Shown: positions 28,447 through 38,276, counted from the stretch's first letter. The stretch is DNA of 61,454 nucleotides from Burkholderiales bacterium RIFCSPLOWO2_02_FULL_57_36 (GCA_001770855.1 MESE01000062.1:1-61454); one strand, 5' to 3'. A program made the numbers and translations. Notes: generated by a model from the letters alone, not told the origin.

Positions 28447-30585
28447 ATGGCAGCAGGTTTATGGTTCGCCATGGGTTGCGGTGTTCTCGCCGTCATCTAT
28501 GGATTGATGTCTCGCAGCTGGATCCTGAAGCAGGACGCCGGCAATTCTCGGATGCAGGAAATTGCAGCCGCCATTCAAGTGGGCGCTGCGGCTTATCTGG
28601 CGCGGCAGTACCGCACGATTGCAATCGTTGGCGTGGTGCTGTTTCTTGTCATCGGTTTTGTTCCGGGATTGGGCTGGCCTACCGCGATCGGCTTCTTGAT
28701 CGGCGCAGTGCTGTCCGGTGCATGCGGTTTCATCGGCATGAACGTTTCGGTGCGCGCCAATGTGCGCACAGCGCAAGCCGCCACCAAGGGAATGAATGAG
28801 GCGCTCGATGTCGCATTCAAGGGTGGTGCGATCACCGGCATGCTGGTGGTTGGATTGGGCTTGCTCGGCGTAACCGCTTTCTATTGGTATCTCACCTGGT
28901 CTGCGCAGGGAAACGCAGCGTCGCTGCACGATATCATCAAGCCGTTGATCGGACTCGCGTTCGGCGCCTCGCTGATCTCCATTTTCGCTCGCCTGGGCGG
29001 CGGCATCTTTACCAAGGGCGCCGACGTCGGCGCCGACCTGGTAGGCAAGGTTGAAGCCGGCATTCCCGAAGACGATCCGCGCAACCCTGCGGTGATTGCC
29101 GACAACGTCGGTGACAACGTTGGCGATTGTGCCGGCATGGCGGCCGACCTGTTCGAAACCTATGTCGTGACCTTGATTGCAACCATGCTGCTCGGCACGC
29201 TGATGTTCAAAGGCGCCGAAATGCAGGCTGTACTCTATCCATTGCTGTTGGGCGGCGTGTCGATCATCGGATCGATTATCGGTTGCTCGCTGGTCAAGGC
29301 AAAGCCGGGCAAGAAAATCATGTCGGCGCTGTACACCGGCTTGTGGTGGGCAGCGGGCCTTTCGCTGATCGGCTTTGGTGCGGTTACCTGGATGGTCTGG
29401 ACCGACCAGGCGATGCGTATCAGCATGATGGGATCGGCAATCGTCGGTATCGTGCTGACCGGCCTGATGGTGTACATCACCGAATACTATACCGGCACCG
29501 ATTTCAAGCCGGTGAAGCATATCGCCGAAGCCTCCACTACAGGACACGGCACCAACATTATCGCCGGCCTGGGCGTGTCAATGCGTTCCACCGCTTATCC
29601 GGTGCTGTCCGTCTGTGTCGCGATTCTGGTTTCGTACTGGCTCGGCGGTTTGTACGGCATCGCCATTGCCGCTACATCGATGCTGTCGATGGCCGGTATC
29701 GTGGTGGCGCTCGACGCCTACGGTCCGATTACCGACAATGCCGGCGGCATCGCCGAAATGTCCGGTATGCCGGACTCGGTACGCGCGATTACCGATCCGC
29801 TTGATGCGGTCGGCAATACCACCAAGGCGGTGACCAAAGGCTATGCAATCGGTTCGGCCGGTCTGGCCGCGCTGGTGCTGTTTGCCGATTACACGCATGC
29901 TCTCGATGCGGTCGGCAACAGCACTTCGTTTGACTTGTCCAATCCGCGCGTGATCGTCGGCTTGTTCATCGGCGGCTTGATTCCGTATTTGTTCGGTGCG
30001 ATGGCGATGGAAGCGGTCGGCCGCGCAGCCGGTGCAGTGGTGGTTGAGGTACGACGCCAGTTCCGCGACATCAAGGGCATCATGGATGGCACGGGTAAGC
30101 CGGAGTACGACAAGGCGGTCGACATGCTGACCACCGCGGCGATCAAGGAAATGATTATTCCATCCCTGTTGCCTGTCATCGTTCCGATTCTGGTCGGATT
30201 GATCCTCGGGCCTGCGGCATTGGGCGGTGTATTGATGGGTGCGATCGTAACCGGTATCTTCGTCGCGATTTCGATGACCACCGGTGGCGGCGCCTGGGAC
30301 AATGCGAAGAAATATATTGAAGATGGGAATCACGGCGGCAAAGGATCCGAAGCCCATAAGGCTGCGGTCACCGGCGATACCGTCGGCGATCCGTACAAGG
30401 ATACCGCCGGACCCGCGATCAATCCGTTGATCAAGATCATCAATATCGTCGCGTTGCTGATCGTTCCGTTGTTGCCTGCCGCCGGCATGCAAGCCGCCAG
30501 CGGACACGAAACATCAGCACCGGCCGTAACGGCGACGCAGAATGCGCCCACCGATGCGTCGGCGCCGCCTGCAAACAAACCCTGA
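28447..30585 (+). CDS. hppA: H+-translocating pyrophosphatase
   Basis: A membrane-bound pump that couples hydrolysis of inorganic pyrophosphate to proton export. The 712-residue, about 16-helix protein has the pyrophosphate-binding motif [11 protein letters not shown] followed by [19 protein letters not shown]. The segment GNTTKA, with Lys rather than Ala after the second Thr, matches the K+-independent H+-PPase class. The start has AAGGAG at good spacing, and the C-terminal 40 residues are an Ala/Thr/Pro-rich tail beyond the membrane core. It may recover energy from pyrophosphate under low-energy conditions. Confidence 0.96.
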   Translation: MAAGLWFAMGCGVLAVIYGLMSRSWILKQDAGNSRMQEIAAAIQVGAAAYLARQYRTIAIVGVVLFLVIGFVPGLGWPTAIGFLIGAVLSGACGFIGMNVSVRANVRTAQAATKGMNEALDVAFKGGAITGMLVVGLGLLGVTAFYWYLTWSAQGNAASLHDIIKPLIGLAFGASLISIFARLGGGIFTKGADVGADLVGKVEAGIPEDDPRNPAVIADNVGDNVGDCAGMAADLFETYVVTLIATMLLGTLMFKGAEMQAVLYPLLLGGVSIIGSIIGCSLVKAKPGKKIMSALYTGLWWAAGLSLIGFGAVTWMVWTDQAMRISMMGSAIVGIVLTGLMVYITEYYTGTDFKPVKHIAEASTTGHGTNIIAGLGVSMRSTAYPVLSVCVAILVSYWLGGLYGIAIAATSMLSMAGIVVALDAYGPITDNAGGIAEMSGMPDSVRAITDPLDAVGNTTKAVTKGYAIGSAGLAALVLFADYTHALDAVGNSTSFDLSNPRVIVGLFIGGLIPYLFGAMAMEAVGRAAGAVVVEVRRQFRDIKGIMDGTGKPEYDKAVDMLTTAAIKEMIIPSLLPVIVPILVGLILGPAALGGVLMGAIVTGIFVAISMTTGGGAWDNAKKYIEDGNHGGKGSEAHKAAVTGDTVGDPYKDTAGPAINPLIKIINIVALLIVPLLPAAGMQAASGHETSAPAVTATQNAPTDASAPPANKP

Positions 30586-30600
30586 GCTTGAAACAGGAAT

Positions 30601-30628
30601 AAAAAAGGCAGCTTCGGCTGCCTTTTTT
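30601..30628 (+). terminator. Intrinsic terminator after hppA
   Basis: AAAAAAGGCAGC (30601-30612) and GCTGCCTTTTTT (30617-30628) form a 12-bp stem with a TTCG tetraloop. It lies 15 bases after the hppA stop. Confidence 0.94.
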
Positions 30629-30714
30629 ATTCGATGAAAATATTGCTAGAATTAGCCACATTCGACGTGAATGAAATAAGCTTGAATCGTCGTCACATTT
30701 AAATCGGAAAAGCT

Positions 30715-31473
30715 ATGCAGATACAAGGTGGAGTATTCATTATCACAGGCGGTGCATCCGGCTTGGGCGCGGCAACCGCGCGCATGATTACGGACAACTG
30801 CGGGAAAGTGGTTCTTGCGGATGTACAAGTCGACTTGGGCGAACAACTCGCGGGAGAACTTCAGGGCAAGTTTGTCAAATGCGATGTGACATCCGAAGCG
30901 GATGGCAAGGCGGTGGTCGATGCGGCGCTGGCATTGGGAACCTTGCGCGGACTGGTCAATTGCGCAGGCGTCGCGCCTGCGGTGAAAACAGTCGGCAAGG
31001 ACGGCCCGCATGCGCTGGATGTTTTTCAAAGAACCGTGAATATCAACCTGGTCGGCACCTTCAACATGGCGCGGCTGGCGGCGGACGCGATGGCAAAAAC
31101 CGATGCAACCGAGCAAGGCGAGCGCGGCGTCATCATCAACACCGCATCGGTGGCGGCCTATGACGGCCAGATCGGCCAGGCGGCCTATGCATCATCGAAG
31201 GCGGCGGTCGTCGGCCTGACATTGCCGATGGCGCGCGATTTGTCGCGCAACGGCATTCGGGTCATGACGATCGCTCCGGGTATTTTTGAAACGCCGATGT
31301 TGCTGGGCATGCCGCAGGAAGTGCAGGATGCGCTGGGCCGTATGGTGCCGTTCCCGCCGCGTCTCGGCAAAGCCGCCGAGTTTGCGCATTTGGCAAAGAC
31401 AATCATTGAAAATATGATGTTGAACGGCGAAACGATCCGTCTCGACGGCGCGATACGAATGCAACCGAAGTAA
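30715..31473 (+). CDS. SDR-family 3-hydroxyacyl-CoA dehydrogenase-like protein
   Basis: A 252-residue short-chain dehydrogenase. The NAD-binding motif is TGGASGLGAAT (12-22), followed by LVNCAGVAPA, and the catalytic Ser/Tyr/Lys set shows as NTASVAAYDGQIGQAAYASSK. The overall layout, including MARDLSRNGIRVMTIAPGIFETPML, closely resembles type II 3-hydroxyacyl-CoA dehydrogenases (HSD17B10-like). It is followed by ggt on the same strand 47 bases later, but no functional link is evident. An alternative is a related SDR acting on another beta-hydroxy substrate. Confidence 0.85.
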   Translation: MQIQGGVFIITGGASGLGAATARMITDNCGKVVLADVQVDLGEQLAGELQGKFVKCDVTSEADGKAVVDAALALGTLRGLVNCAGVAPAVKTVGKDGPHALDVFQRTVNINLVGTFNMARLAADAMAKTDATEQGERGVIINTASVAAYDGQIGQAAYASSKAAVVGLTLPMARDLSRNGIRVMTIAPGIFETPMLLGMPQEVQDALGRMVPFPPRLGKAAEFAHLAKTIIENMMLNGETIRLDGAIRMQPK

Positions 31474-31520
31474 TCGGGGAACATTTGCGGGAATGACGAT
31501 TTTGTTTGCCAAATTCGTTG

Positions 31521-33329
31521 ATGAAAGCGCGAGCCATGATCAGACATGAAATCATTGCGCTCGCCGCAGGTTTTGTTTTTCTCGCCGGTTGTGCGACAGG
31601 GCCGGACCCGTCGCATCAGGCTTCCGGCATTTCGCGCGCAGTTCCGGAAAGCACAAGCGCATATGCCGAAAAGCCCGGGTGGATCGCAAAAAAATTCATG
31701 GTGGTTGCCGCCAATCCGCTTGCAACCGATGCCGGCTATCGCATATTGAAGGCCGGCGGTTCGGCGGTCGACGCGGCAATCGCCACGCAGATGGTGTTGA
31801 CTCTGGTTGAGCCGCAATCGTCCGGTATCGGTGGCGGCGCATTTCTGATGCATTTCGACGGTAAATCGGTTAGCGCTTTCGACGGTCGCGAAACCGCGCC
31901 TGCAGCGGCAACTGAAAAACTGTTCCAGACCGCAGACGGCAAACCGATGAATTTCCAGGACGCCGTGGTGGGCGGACGATCCGTCGGCGTGCCCGGCGTA
32001 TTGCGCATGTTGGAACTGGCTCATGCGCAATACGGCAAACTGGCCTGGGCAACATTATTTGCACCTGCGATCCGGTTGGCCGAAGACGGTTTTGCGATCA
32101 GTCCGCGCTTGGCGGGCTTGCTCAAGGCCGAGCTGCATTTGCGAAAAGATCCGGTGGCTGCAGCATATTTTTACGCCGTTAACGGTGAACCGCTGCCAGT
32201 CGGGCATGTCCTGAAAAACCCTGAACTGGCAAACGTGCTGCGTGAAATCGCCGGTGGCGGCGCCGACGCTTTTTATAAAGGCCGGATTGCGCACGACATC
32301 GCGGCGAAAGTAAGAAACCATGCTTCCAACCCAGGAACGCTGACCGTGGCCGATGTCGCCGCTTACCAGGCAAAAGTACGTGATCCGGTTTGTTCGGATT
32401 ACAAGGTATGGACGGTATGCGGCATGCCGCCGCCATCATCCGGCGGCATCGCGATCGCACAGATGCTCGGCATACTGGAAAACAAAAATATCGCTTCGTT
32501 CGCGCCGAAAGGCGGCGCGCTTGATGCCGATGCGGTGCATCTTTTTTCCGAGGCGGGCCGCCTGACCTATGCAGATCGCGCGCATTACGTTGCTGATACC
32601 GACTTTGTGCCGCTGCCGGGCAATAGCCTGAAACCGCTGATTGATAAAACATATCTGGCGGCGCGTGCCGCGGAAATCACGAACAAGTCCATGGGACAGG
32701 CCAGACCGGGCGCGCCTCCGGCGTGGACTGCCGTATCAGGTTCGGACACTTCGCCGGACTTGCCATCGACTTCCCATATTTCGATCGTGGATGCACAAGG
32801 CCATGCGGTAGCGATGACCACCACGATTGAAAATGCGTTCGGATCACGCCAAATGGTGCGCGGCTTTTTGCTCAACAATCAGTTGACCGATTTTTCATTC
32901 AATTCAGCCGATGCGGCCGGTCCGATAGCAAACCGCGTGCAGGGCGGGAAACGCCCGCGCAGTTCGATGGCGCCTACCTTGGTGTTTGAGAAAGACAACA
33001 AAAACCTGGTCCTCGCAATCGGTTCGCCGGGAGGGCCGGCAATCATCAATTACATCGGCAAGGTATTGATCGGCATGATGGATTGGGGACTCAATGTGCA
33101 GCAGGCGATCAACCTGCCGAACTTCGGTAGCCGCAACGGTCCGACCGAACTTGAGCGGGGCTACGTATCCGAGGAACTGATCCGGCAACTGAAAGAGAAA
33201 GGCCACGAAGTTCGAACCATCGACCAGACTTCCGGCTTGCACGGCATCATGCGCCTCACGATTCAAGGTCAGGCGATGTGGTTTGGCGGAGCCGATCCCC
33301 GCAGGGAAGGTATTGCGCAAGGCGACTGA
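31521..33329 (+). CDS. ggt: Gamma-glutamyltransferase
   Basis: An N-terminal-nucleophile hydrolase that cleaves gamma-glutamyl bonds of glutathione and related compounds, normally in the periplasm. The product (about 602 residues) has a lipoprotein-type signal (FVFLAGC), unusual for the family, so it may be anchored to a membrane. The nucleophile Thr lies in LPSTSHISIVD, where autocleavage would form the large and small subunits, and the GSPGGPAIINYI segment gives the glycine-rich substrate pocket. Starts at 31521 and 31536 are possible; neither has a strong ribosome-binding site. Confidence 0.92.
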   Translation: MKARAMIRHEIIALAAGFVFLAGCATGPDPSHQASGISRAVPESTSAYAEKPGWIAKKFMVVAANPLATDAGYRILKAGGSAVDAAIATQMVLTLVEPQSSGIGGGAFLMHFDGKSVSAFDGRETAPAAATEKLFQTADGKPMNFQDAVVGGRSVGVPGVLRMLELAHAQYGKLAWATLFAPAIRLAEDGFAISPRLAGLLKAELHLRKDPVAAAYFYAVNGEPLPVGHVLKNPELANVLREIAGGGADAFYKGRIAHDIAAKVRNHASNPGTLTVADVAAYQAKVRDPVCSDYKVWTVCGMPPPSSGGIAIAQMLGILENKNIASFAPKGGALDADAVHLFSEAGRLTYADRAHYVADTDFVPLPGNSLKPLIDKTYLAARAAEITNKSMGQARPGAPPAWTAVSGSDTSPDLPSTSHISIVDAQGHAVAMTTTIENAFGSRQMVRGFLLNNQLTDFSFNSADAAGPIANRVQGGKRPRSSMAPTLVFEKDNKNLVLAIGSPGGPAIINYIGKVLIGMMDWGLNVQQAINLPNFGSRNGPTELERGYVSEELIRQLKEKGHEVRTIDQTSGLHGIMRLTIQGQAMWFGGADPRREGIAQGD

Positions 33330-33452
33330 GTGTTCGCCCGCATGTTTGTGCGAATCGTTAACTGAACCTATCCATCCCCTGTGTTGAAAGCGCCACGCCA
33401 TGCCGAACATGCAATCGTTTTCAAAAACCGATGCGCCTGTTAATCTGTCGGC

Positions 33453-34682
33453 ATGGGAGCACAAAATAAAACAGGACTGATACTGACTGGCGGTGGCGCG
33501 CGGGCGGCGTACCAGATCGGTGTATTACAGGCGGTATCATCCATTCTGACCGAAGCAGGATGGGCGCCCGAACGCAATCCATTCGACATCGTGTGCGGCA
33601 CGTCGGCAGGCGCGATCAACGCGACTGCGCTTGCCTGCCGCGCCGACAACTTCAGCGAGAGCGTGCAAACACTGTCGCGGGTCTGGGAAAACATCGAAGT
33701 TGCCCAGGTTTACCGCGCCGATTCCATCGGCGTGGTTCGTACCGGCGCGAAATGGCTGTCGCTGCTGTCGTTCGGCTGGCTGCTGCGCAAATGGCGCGCT
33801 AATCCGCCCAACGCGCTGCTGGACAACACGCCATTGGTAACCCTGTTGCATCGATTGCTGGATTTGCCGCGGCTTGATGCGGTACTGACCGACGGGACCG
33901 TGCACGCGCTGGCCGTCACGGCATCTTCCTATACCGCCGGACATCACATCACTTTTTTTCAGACCGCTGCGGATATCAAGCCATGGCACCGGATGCAGCG
34001 CTTCGCGTTGCAGGACCAGATCAGCATCGAACATTTATTGGCATCGTCGGCGATTCCGCTGATCTTTCCGGCTACACCGCTTTACTGCGATGGACGGCGC
34101 GAATATTGCGGCGACGGGTCAATGCGGCAGCTCGCGCCGATTTCGCCGGCAATTCATCTGGGAGCCAGCAAGGTTTTCGTGATCGGGGCTGGACGGCTAA
34201 TGGAACCTCGGCCTGACCCGGCCGAGCTGGCTTCGTATCCGACCGTGGCGCAGATAGCCGGGCATGCGATGTCAAGCATTTTTCTGGACAGCCTTGCGGT
34301 GGATATAGAACGGCTGAATCGGATCAATCTGACATTGTCGGTGTTGACGGAGGAGCAGAAAGCCACGACGTTACTTCGCCCGATCGAGATGCTGATCATT
34401 GCACCATCGCAGCGTCTGGATGAAATCGCGAGCCGCCACGTCCGCAGCCTGCCAGCGCCGGTCAGGGCGCTTTTGGGCGGAATCGGTGCAACCGAACTGC
34501 GCGGGTCGGCACTGGCGTCTTATTTGCTGTTTGAAGCAAGCTACACCAATGATTTGATTCGGCTGGGGCAGCGCGATACGCTGGTGCGCCGCTCCGACGT
34601 GCTTGCTTTTTTTGGACCCAACAATGCACAGGTTGAAGAGAGCGCCGGGAATGCGCAATCCAAAACACCTGCGGTTTGCTGA
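33453..34682 (+). CDS. Patatin-like phospholipase
   Basis: A 409-residue serine lipid hydrolase. The oxyanion loop is TGGGARAAYQIG (12-23), the nucleophile Ser51 lies in CGTSAGAINA, and the catalytic Asp is probably in CGDGSMR. No signal peptide is present, so it probably acts in the cytoplasm or at the inner membrane. It follows ggt by 124 bases with no obvious functional link. Patatin-like phospholipases include virulence effectors and housekeeping lipid enzymes, and sequence alone does not decide which. Confidence 0.88.
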   Translation: MGAQNKTGLILTGGGARAAYQIGVLQAVSSILTEAGWAPERNPFDIVCGTSAGAINATALACRADNFSESVQTLSRVWENIEVAQVYRADSIGVVRTGAKWLSLLSFGWLLRKWRANPPNALLDNTPLVTLLHRLLDLPRLDAVLTDGTVHALAVTASSYTAGHHITFFQTAADIKPWHRMQRFALQDQISIEHLLASSAIPLIFPATPLYCDGRREYCGDGSMRQLAPISPAIHLGASKVFVIGAGRLMEPRPDPAELASYPTVAQIAGHAMSSIFLDSLAVDIERLNRINLTLSVLTEEQKATTLLRPIEMLIIAPSQRLDEIASRHVRSLPAPVRALLGGIGATELRGSALASYLLFEASYTNDLIRLGQRDTLVRRSDVLAFFGPNNAQVEESAGNAQSKTPAVC

Positions 34683-34705
34683 CAATATGAGCGTTTACGG
34701 GCTAT

Positions 34706-35071
34706 TCAGTGGCGCCGATGATGGTGGTCATGTGACCGGAACTGCCGTTGTTGGTGGTCGTGACGAGGATGCCAATGGCGTTCGTTATAGCCTCTGCTGA
34801 AACGCACTACGGGCGCCGGCTGCACGTAGATCGGCTGCGGAACGATATAGGTGGGATGTGGTTGTACATAAACGGGGTGCGGTTGCACATAGACTGGTTG
34901 CGCGGGCACATACACTACTGGCGGTGAGTTGTAAATTGTCGGCGGTGGAAAAGAAGAACCGATGCTGACGGACCAACTCACTCCGGAACGGTCATGTGCC
35001 ATCGCAAGCGGGGTACTCATCATCAGGCATGCAACGCCTATCAATGCGCCAACCGTGATTGTTCTTTTCAT
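34706..35071 (-). CDS. Secreted Tyr/Pro/Val-repeat protein with His-rich tail
   Basis: A 121-residue exported protein. After a signal peptide (MKRTITVGALIGVACLMMST, cleavage likely after AMA), residues 45-90 contain imperfect copies of a PxYVQPHP-type unit (PVYVQPH, PTYIVPQ, PIYVQPAP). The last 30 residues are rich in His, Arg and Gln and end HDHHHRRH, suggesting metal or surface binding. GGAG precedes the start at 35071. Similar low-complexity envelope proteins are common in Burkholderiales, but no function is known. It converges on the patatin gene. Confidence 0.75.
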   Translation of the reverse strand: MKRTITVGALIGVACLMMSTPLAMAHDRSGVSWSVSIGSSFPPPTIYNSPPVVYVPAQPVYVQPHPVYVQPHPTYIVPQPIYVQPAPVVRFSRGYNERHWHPRHDHQQRQFRSHDHHHRRH

Positions 35072-35434
35072 GACTTTCTCCTTCATTGTCGGGACGCTTA
35101 CTATTTGTATTTAACGCCAGAATGGACCGTCGATGGTGGTTCCAGAATCTCGAAGAGCGATAAATTTTGAAACAATTTGTATCAGAAGCGCAGAAATGCC
35201 AAAGAATATTCTTCGCTCGAAAAATCGGATTTTATGAATTCCCGCCGCTGGGAATTACGGTTTTACAAAAAACTCATGACTCGCCTAAGCGGTAATGTTT
35301 TTTGAAATGCTATTGATTTCCTGTGAGCAATAGAGGTGTGCCCAGAAACGTTGATTCGTCCTTCACAAACCGTTACCCTATGGTATCGAAGTTCGATTAC
35401 TATTGTTAATACTGCAACGCAAAATGAAAAAATA
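35072..35434. other. AT-rich intergenic stretch, no gene supported
   Basis: These 363 bases lie between the divergent repeat-protein and RNase genes. The sequence is clearly lower in GC than most of the window, consistent with transferred DNA or a weakly conserved promoter region. An earlier in-frame start for the RNase at 35336 would give a non-signal-like N-terminus, so I do not treat the upstream part as coding. No hairpin with a T-run is visible. Confidence 0.45.
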
Positions 35435-35809
35435 GTGATTATCAAATATTTGAAGATTTGCCTGCTTCTCTTTGCTTTCTCATTATTGAGTGTTAATGTT
35501 GTTGCAAAAGAATCGGTATTCATAGAAACGATTTCTGTTGCGGATTTGCCAAAGGAAGCTCGCCAGACCTTGGTGCTGATCAAGCAGGGCGGGCCTTTTC
35601 CGTACGACAAAGACGGTTCGGTTTTTGGTAACTATGAAGGCTTGTTACCGAAGCAAAAGCGAGGGTATTATCACGAATTCACCGTAAAAACGCCGCGGGT
35701 GCGCAATCGGGGAGCCCGCCGGATCGTTGTCGGCGGAGATTTGGCTACATCACGAAAATACTATTACACGGATAACCACTATGCGACTTTCAAACGCATC
35801 AAAGAGTAA
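35435..35809 (+). CDS. Secreted barnase/RNase N1-family ribonuclease
   Basis: A 124-residue exported RNase. A short signal peptide (VIIKYLKICLLLFAFSLLSV) precedes a ribonuclease domain with the N1/barnase pattern: VFGNYEGLLP with catalytic Glu68, the basic RNRGARRIVVGG stretch with Arg96, and DNHYATF containing His115. The chosen GTG at 35435 gives a proper signal peptide; its Shine-Dalgarno is weak. It lies directly upstream of a barstar-family gene, so the two form an RNase and inhibitor pair. The RNase could be a secreted toxin or a nutritional enzyme; the sequence does not tell. Confidence 0.87.
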   Translation: MIIKYLKICLLLFAFSLLSVNVVAKESVFIETISVADLPKEARQTLVLIKQGGPFPYDKDGSVFGNYEGLLPKQKRGYYHEFTVKTPRVRNRGARRIVVGGDLATSRKYYYTDNHYATFKRIKE

Positions 35810-35857
35810 GTGAACATTTACGCCCTTACAACGCGAACGGATCGCCAGGAATCGGCA

Positions 35858-36277
35858 ATGCACGAACCGCCAGGAGAAATAAGCTTGTTCAAAACCGTGC
35901 CGCCGAACGTGGTTCAGTCCATTCGTGCATTTCGTGTCACCGACCTGCAGGCGGAAGCTGCTCGTCTGGGCCAGCACTTTCTGTATGCGCACTGTGCGCA
36001 TGCCACCACCAAGCAGCAAGTGTTGGCGATAATCGCCGGCGCTTTCCATTTTCCCAAGCATTTTGGCAAGAATTTCGATGCGCTTTATGACTGCCTGACC
36101 AGTCTGGTCTATAAATCCGGTCAGCAATCCGGATTTCTCGTAGTTCTGGAGCAATTGCCGAATACCACGAAATTCGACAAGGAAGCCCGCGAAACATTGC
36201 TGGATGTGTTCCGTGATGCTGCGGACTTCTGGGCCGACAAGAAAGTCGCGTTCCGTGTGTTCTATTCATTTCAATAG
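35858..36277 (+). CDS. Barstar-family ribonuclease inhibitor
   Basis: A cytoplasmic inhibitor that would neutralise the adjacent RNase before export. The 139-residue product, from the ATG at 35858 with AGGA upstream, has a non-conserved N-terminal ~35 residues and then the barstar fold pattern, recognisable from KQQVLAIIAGAFHFPKHFGKNFDALYDCLTSL. Asp80 in NFDALYD is a likely counterpart of the barnase-binding Asp in barstar. A GTG at 35810, directly after the RNase stop, is a longer alternative start. The gene is immediately downstream of the RNase and transcribed with it, ending at a terminator. Confidence 0.87.
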   Translation: MHEPPGEISLFKTVPPNVVQSIRAFRVTDLQAEAARLGQHFLYAHCAHATTKQQVLAIIAGAFHFPKHFGKNFDALYDCLTSLVYKSGQQSGFLVVLEQLPNTTKFDKEARETLLDVFRDAADFWADKKVAFRVFYSFQ

Positions 36278-36299
36278 CGCATAGACAAAATCAGTGTGC

Positions 36300-36324
36300 A
36301 AAAGCCGGCCTCTGTCGGCTTTTT
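36300..36324 (+). terminator. Intrinsic terminator after the RNase-barstar pair
   Basis: AAAAGCCG (36300-36307) pairs with CGGCTTTT (36316-36323) around an 8-base loop, followed by another T. It stands 23 bases after the barstar stop and before purN. Confidence 0.8.
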
Positions 36325-36349
36325 AGTGGGCCTACCCACAGTGGTACGG

Positions 36350-36355
36350 TACAAT
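36350..36355 (+). promoter_or_regulatory. Candidate -10 element for purN, short or absent leader
   Basis: TACAAT matches five of six positions of the -10 consensus and lies only seven bases before the purN ATG at 36363, so transcripts would begin at or near the start codon. No good -35 is visible, which keeps the call weak. Confidence 0.3.
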
Positions 36356-36362
36356 GCGCGCC

Positions 36363-36968
36363 ATGAAAAGCATCGTGATTCTGATTTCCGGCCGCGGCAG
36401 CAACATGGAAGCGATCGTTCGCACTGCTCGTGCAGAGCAATGGCCGGTCAGAATTGCCGCCGTCATCAGCAATCGTCCGGATGCGGCCGGCCTGGCTTTT
36501 GCAGCACAGCATGATATTCCGGTTGCAGTGGTGCCCAACAAGAACTACGCCACGCGCGAGGAATTCGACAGCGCACTGAAGGCGGAAATCGACAAGTTTT
36601 CCCCCGATCTGGTGGTTCTGGCAGGATTTCTGCGAATCCTGACGCCAGCGTTCGTCGAGTATTATGCCGGACGCATGCTCAATATCCATCCTTCTTTATT
36701 GCCCGCATTTCCCGGTCTGGCAACGCATCGCCAGGCGTTGGATGCTGGCGTGAAGGTGCATGGCGCAACAGTTCACTTCGTTACCGCACATTTGGATCAT
36801 GGTCCGATCGTCGCGCAAGCCGTGGTCCCGATATTGGCAGGCGATACTGAAGAAATCCTGGCAGCGCGGGTGCTTGAACAGGAACACCTTATCCTTCCGC
36901 GCGCGATACGCTGGTTCATCGAAGGCAAGCTGTCAATCGAAAATGGCTGCGTACATATTGCTTCATAG
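36363..36968 (+). CDS. purN: Phosphoribosylglycinamide formyltransferase
   Basis: Uses 10-formyltetrahydrofolate to formylate GAR in purine synthesis. The 201-residue product begins with ISGRGSNMEAIV, has VISNRPDAAGL for GAR binding, and the catalytic set in NIHPSLLPAFPG with His and Asp in LDHGPIVAQ. The chosen start at 36363 (MKSIVIL) matches the family; an ATG nine bases upstream is in frame. The rRNA methyltransferase gene follows on the same strand after 51 bases. Confidence 0.95.
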   Translation: MKSIVILISGRGSNMEAIVRTARAEQWPVRIAAVISNRPDAAGLAFAAQHDIPVAVVPNKNYATREEFDSALKAEIDKFSPDLVVLAGFLRILTPAFVEYYAGRMLNIHPSLLPAFPGLATHRQALDAGVKVHGATVHFVTAHLDHGPIVAQAVVPILAGDTEEILAARVLEQEHLILPRAIRWFIEGKLSIENGCVHIAS

Positions 36969-37019
36969 CGCACCACGTTTTACTGCGGCTCCACAAAAAT
37001 AATTTATGAAAGATTCAGC

Positions 37020-38276
37020 ATGAGATTGCCGCCCGCGATCGTCGCCCACACCGAAGAAGTCTTGCGTGAAATTTTGCGTTTCACCGGACCGGCAGACAGC
37101 ACGCTATCGCGCTATTTTCGCGACCACCCCAAGCTCGGCTCGCGCGAGCGCGGCGTGATCGCAGAAGCTGTTTACGGGCTGTTGCGCAACAAATCCGTCT
37201 ATACCAGTTTTGCAGAATCCGGCAGCGGCCCGCTCATGCGGCGCCTGGCGTTGCTCGGGTTGGCCGATGCAGCCGGCGTGGAAGCGCTAGGCGGCCTATC
37301 GGAAGAAGAAGCGCAATGGCTGGCGCGGGTGATGGATATCGATCGCAGTATGCTGCCTGCGCCGCTGCGGGCAAACCTGCCGCAGTGGCTGTTCGACAAA
37401 CTGGTGGCACGCCTTGGGGAACCGACGGCACTGGAATTTGCGGAAGCGTTGAATCGGCCCGCACCGCTCGACTTGCGAGTCAACTCGATCAAGGCAACGC
37501 GCGAAGACGTCATTGCGTCGCTGGCCACGGCGCCGATTCTCTGTGAGCAGACTCCATATGCCCCGCTGGGTATTCGGATCATCAAAAAGCCCGCACTGCA
37601 AAATCTTCCCATTTTCAAAAATGGCTTGATTGAAGTACAGGACGAGGGCAGTCAACTGCTGTCGCAGATCGTCGGCGCCAAGAGAGGCGAGATGGTAGTC
37701 GATTTCTGTGCAGGCGCTGGCGGCAAGACGCTGGCGCTGGGCGCGCTGATGCGTAACACAGGACGTCTGTACGCGTTCGATGTATCGGAAAAACGTCTCG
37801 CAAAAATGAAACCTCGCGTAGCACGAAGCGGTTTGTCGAATGTCCATCCGGTCCAGATCGCGCATGAAAATGATGCCAAGGTCAAGCGGCTGGCGGGAAA
37901 GATCGATAGGGTGCTAGTCGATGCTCCCTGCAGCGGCTTAGGCACGTTGCGCCGTAATCCGGACGTCAAATGGCGCCAAGTACCTCAATCGCTGACCGAA
38001 CTGAATGTGAAGCAGCAGGCCATTTTGGCCGGTGCAGCGCGCCTGGTGAAGGCCGGCGGCCGTCTCGTATATGCGACCTGCAGCATTCTTGATGAAGAAA
38101 ACGAGGCAATTGTCGAACAGTTTTTATCCACCCATGATGACTTCCAATTGGTGCCGATGAAAGATGTGTGCGCCGAACAGAAGATCGACCTCGACATGCA
38201 GGATTACCTCAAGCTTTATCCGCACGTGCATCAAACCGATGGATTTTTCGCTGCGGTACTCGAGAGGAAAAAGTGA
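37020..38276 (+). CDS. RsmB/NOP-family rRNA (cytosine-C5) methyltransferase
   Basis: A 418-residue methyltransferase of the RsmB/NOP2 type that would form 5-methylcytosine in 16S rRNA. The N-terminal half resembles the NusB-like/FMU region, ending in VQDEGSQLLSQIVG, followed by the SAM-binding VVDFCAGAGGKTLAL (about 222-236), VLVDAPCSGLGTLRRNPD and the catalytic ATCSI Cys. It is shorter than typical E. coli RsmB (about 430) but the core is complete. The next gene starts at the GTG that overlaps its TGA. Confidence 0.9.
   Translation: MRLPPAIVAHTEEVLREILRFTGPADSTLSRYFRDHPKLGSRERGVIAEAVYGLLRNKSVYTSFAESGSGPLMRRLALLGLADAAGVEALGGLSEEEAQWLARVMDIDRSMLPAPLRANLPQWLFDKLVARLGEPTALEFAEALNRPAPLDLRVNSIKATREDVIASLATAPILCEQTPYAPLGIRIIKKPALQNLPIFKNGLIEVQDEGSQLLSQIVGAKRGEMVVDFCAGAGGKTLALGALMRNTGRLYAFDVSEKRLAKMKPRVARSGLSNVHPVQIAHENDAKVKRLAGKIDRVLVDAPCSGLGTLRRNPDVKWRQVPQSLTELNVKQQAILAGAARLVKAGGRLVYATCSILDEENEAIVEQFLSTHDDFQLVPMKDVCAEQKIDLDMQDYLKLYPHVHQTDGFFAAVLERKK

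Noticed and set aside
28459..29547. 362-codon minus-strand frame opposite hppA
   Set aside because: It is the antisense shadow of the H+-pyrophosphatase, with a His/Gln/Arg-rich translation and no domain.
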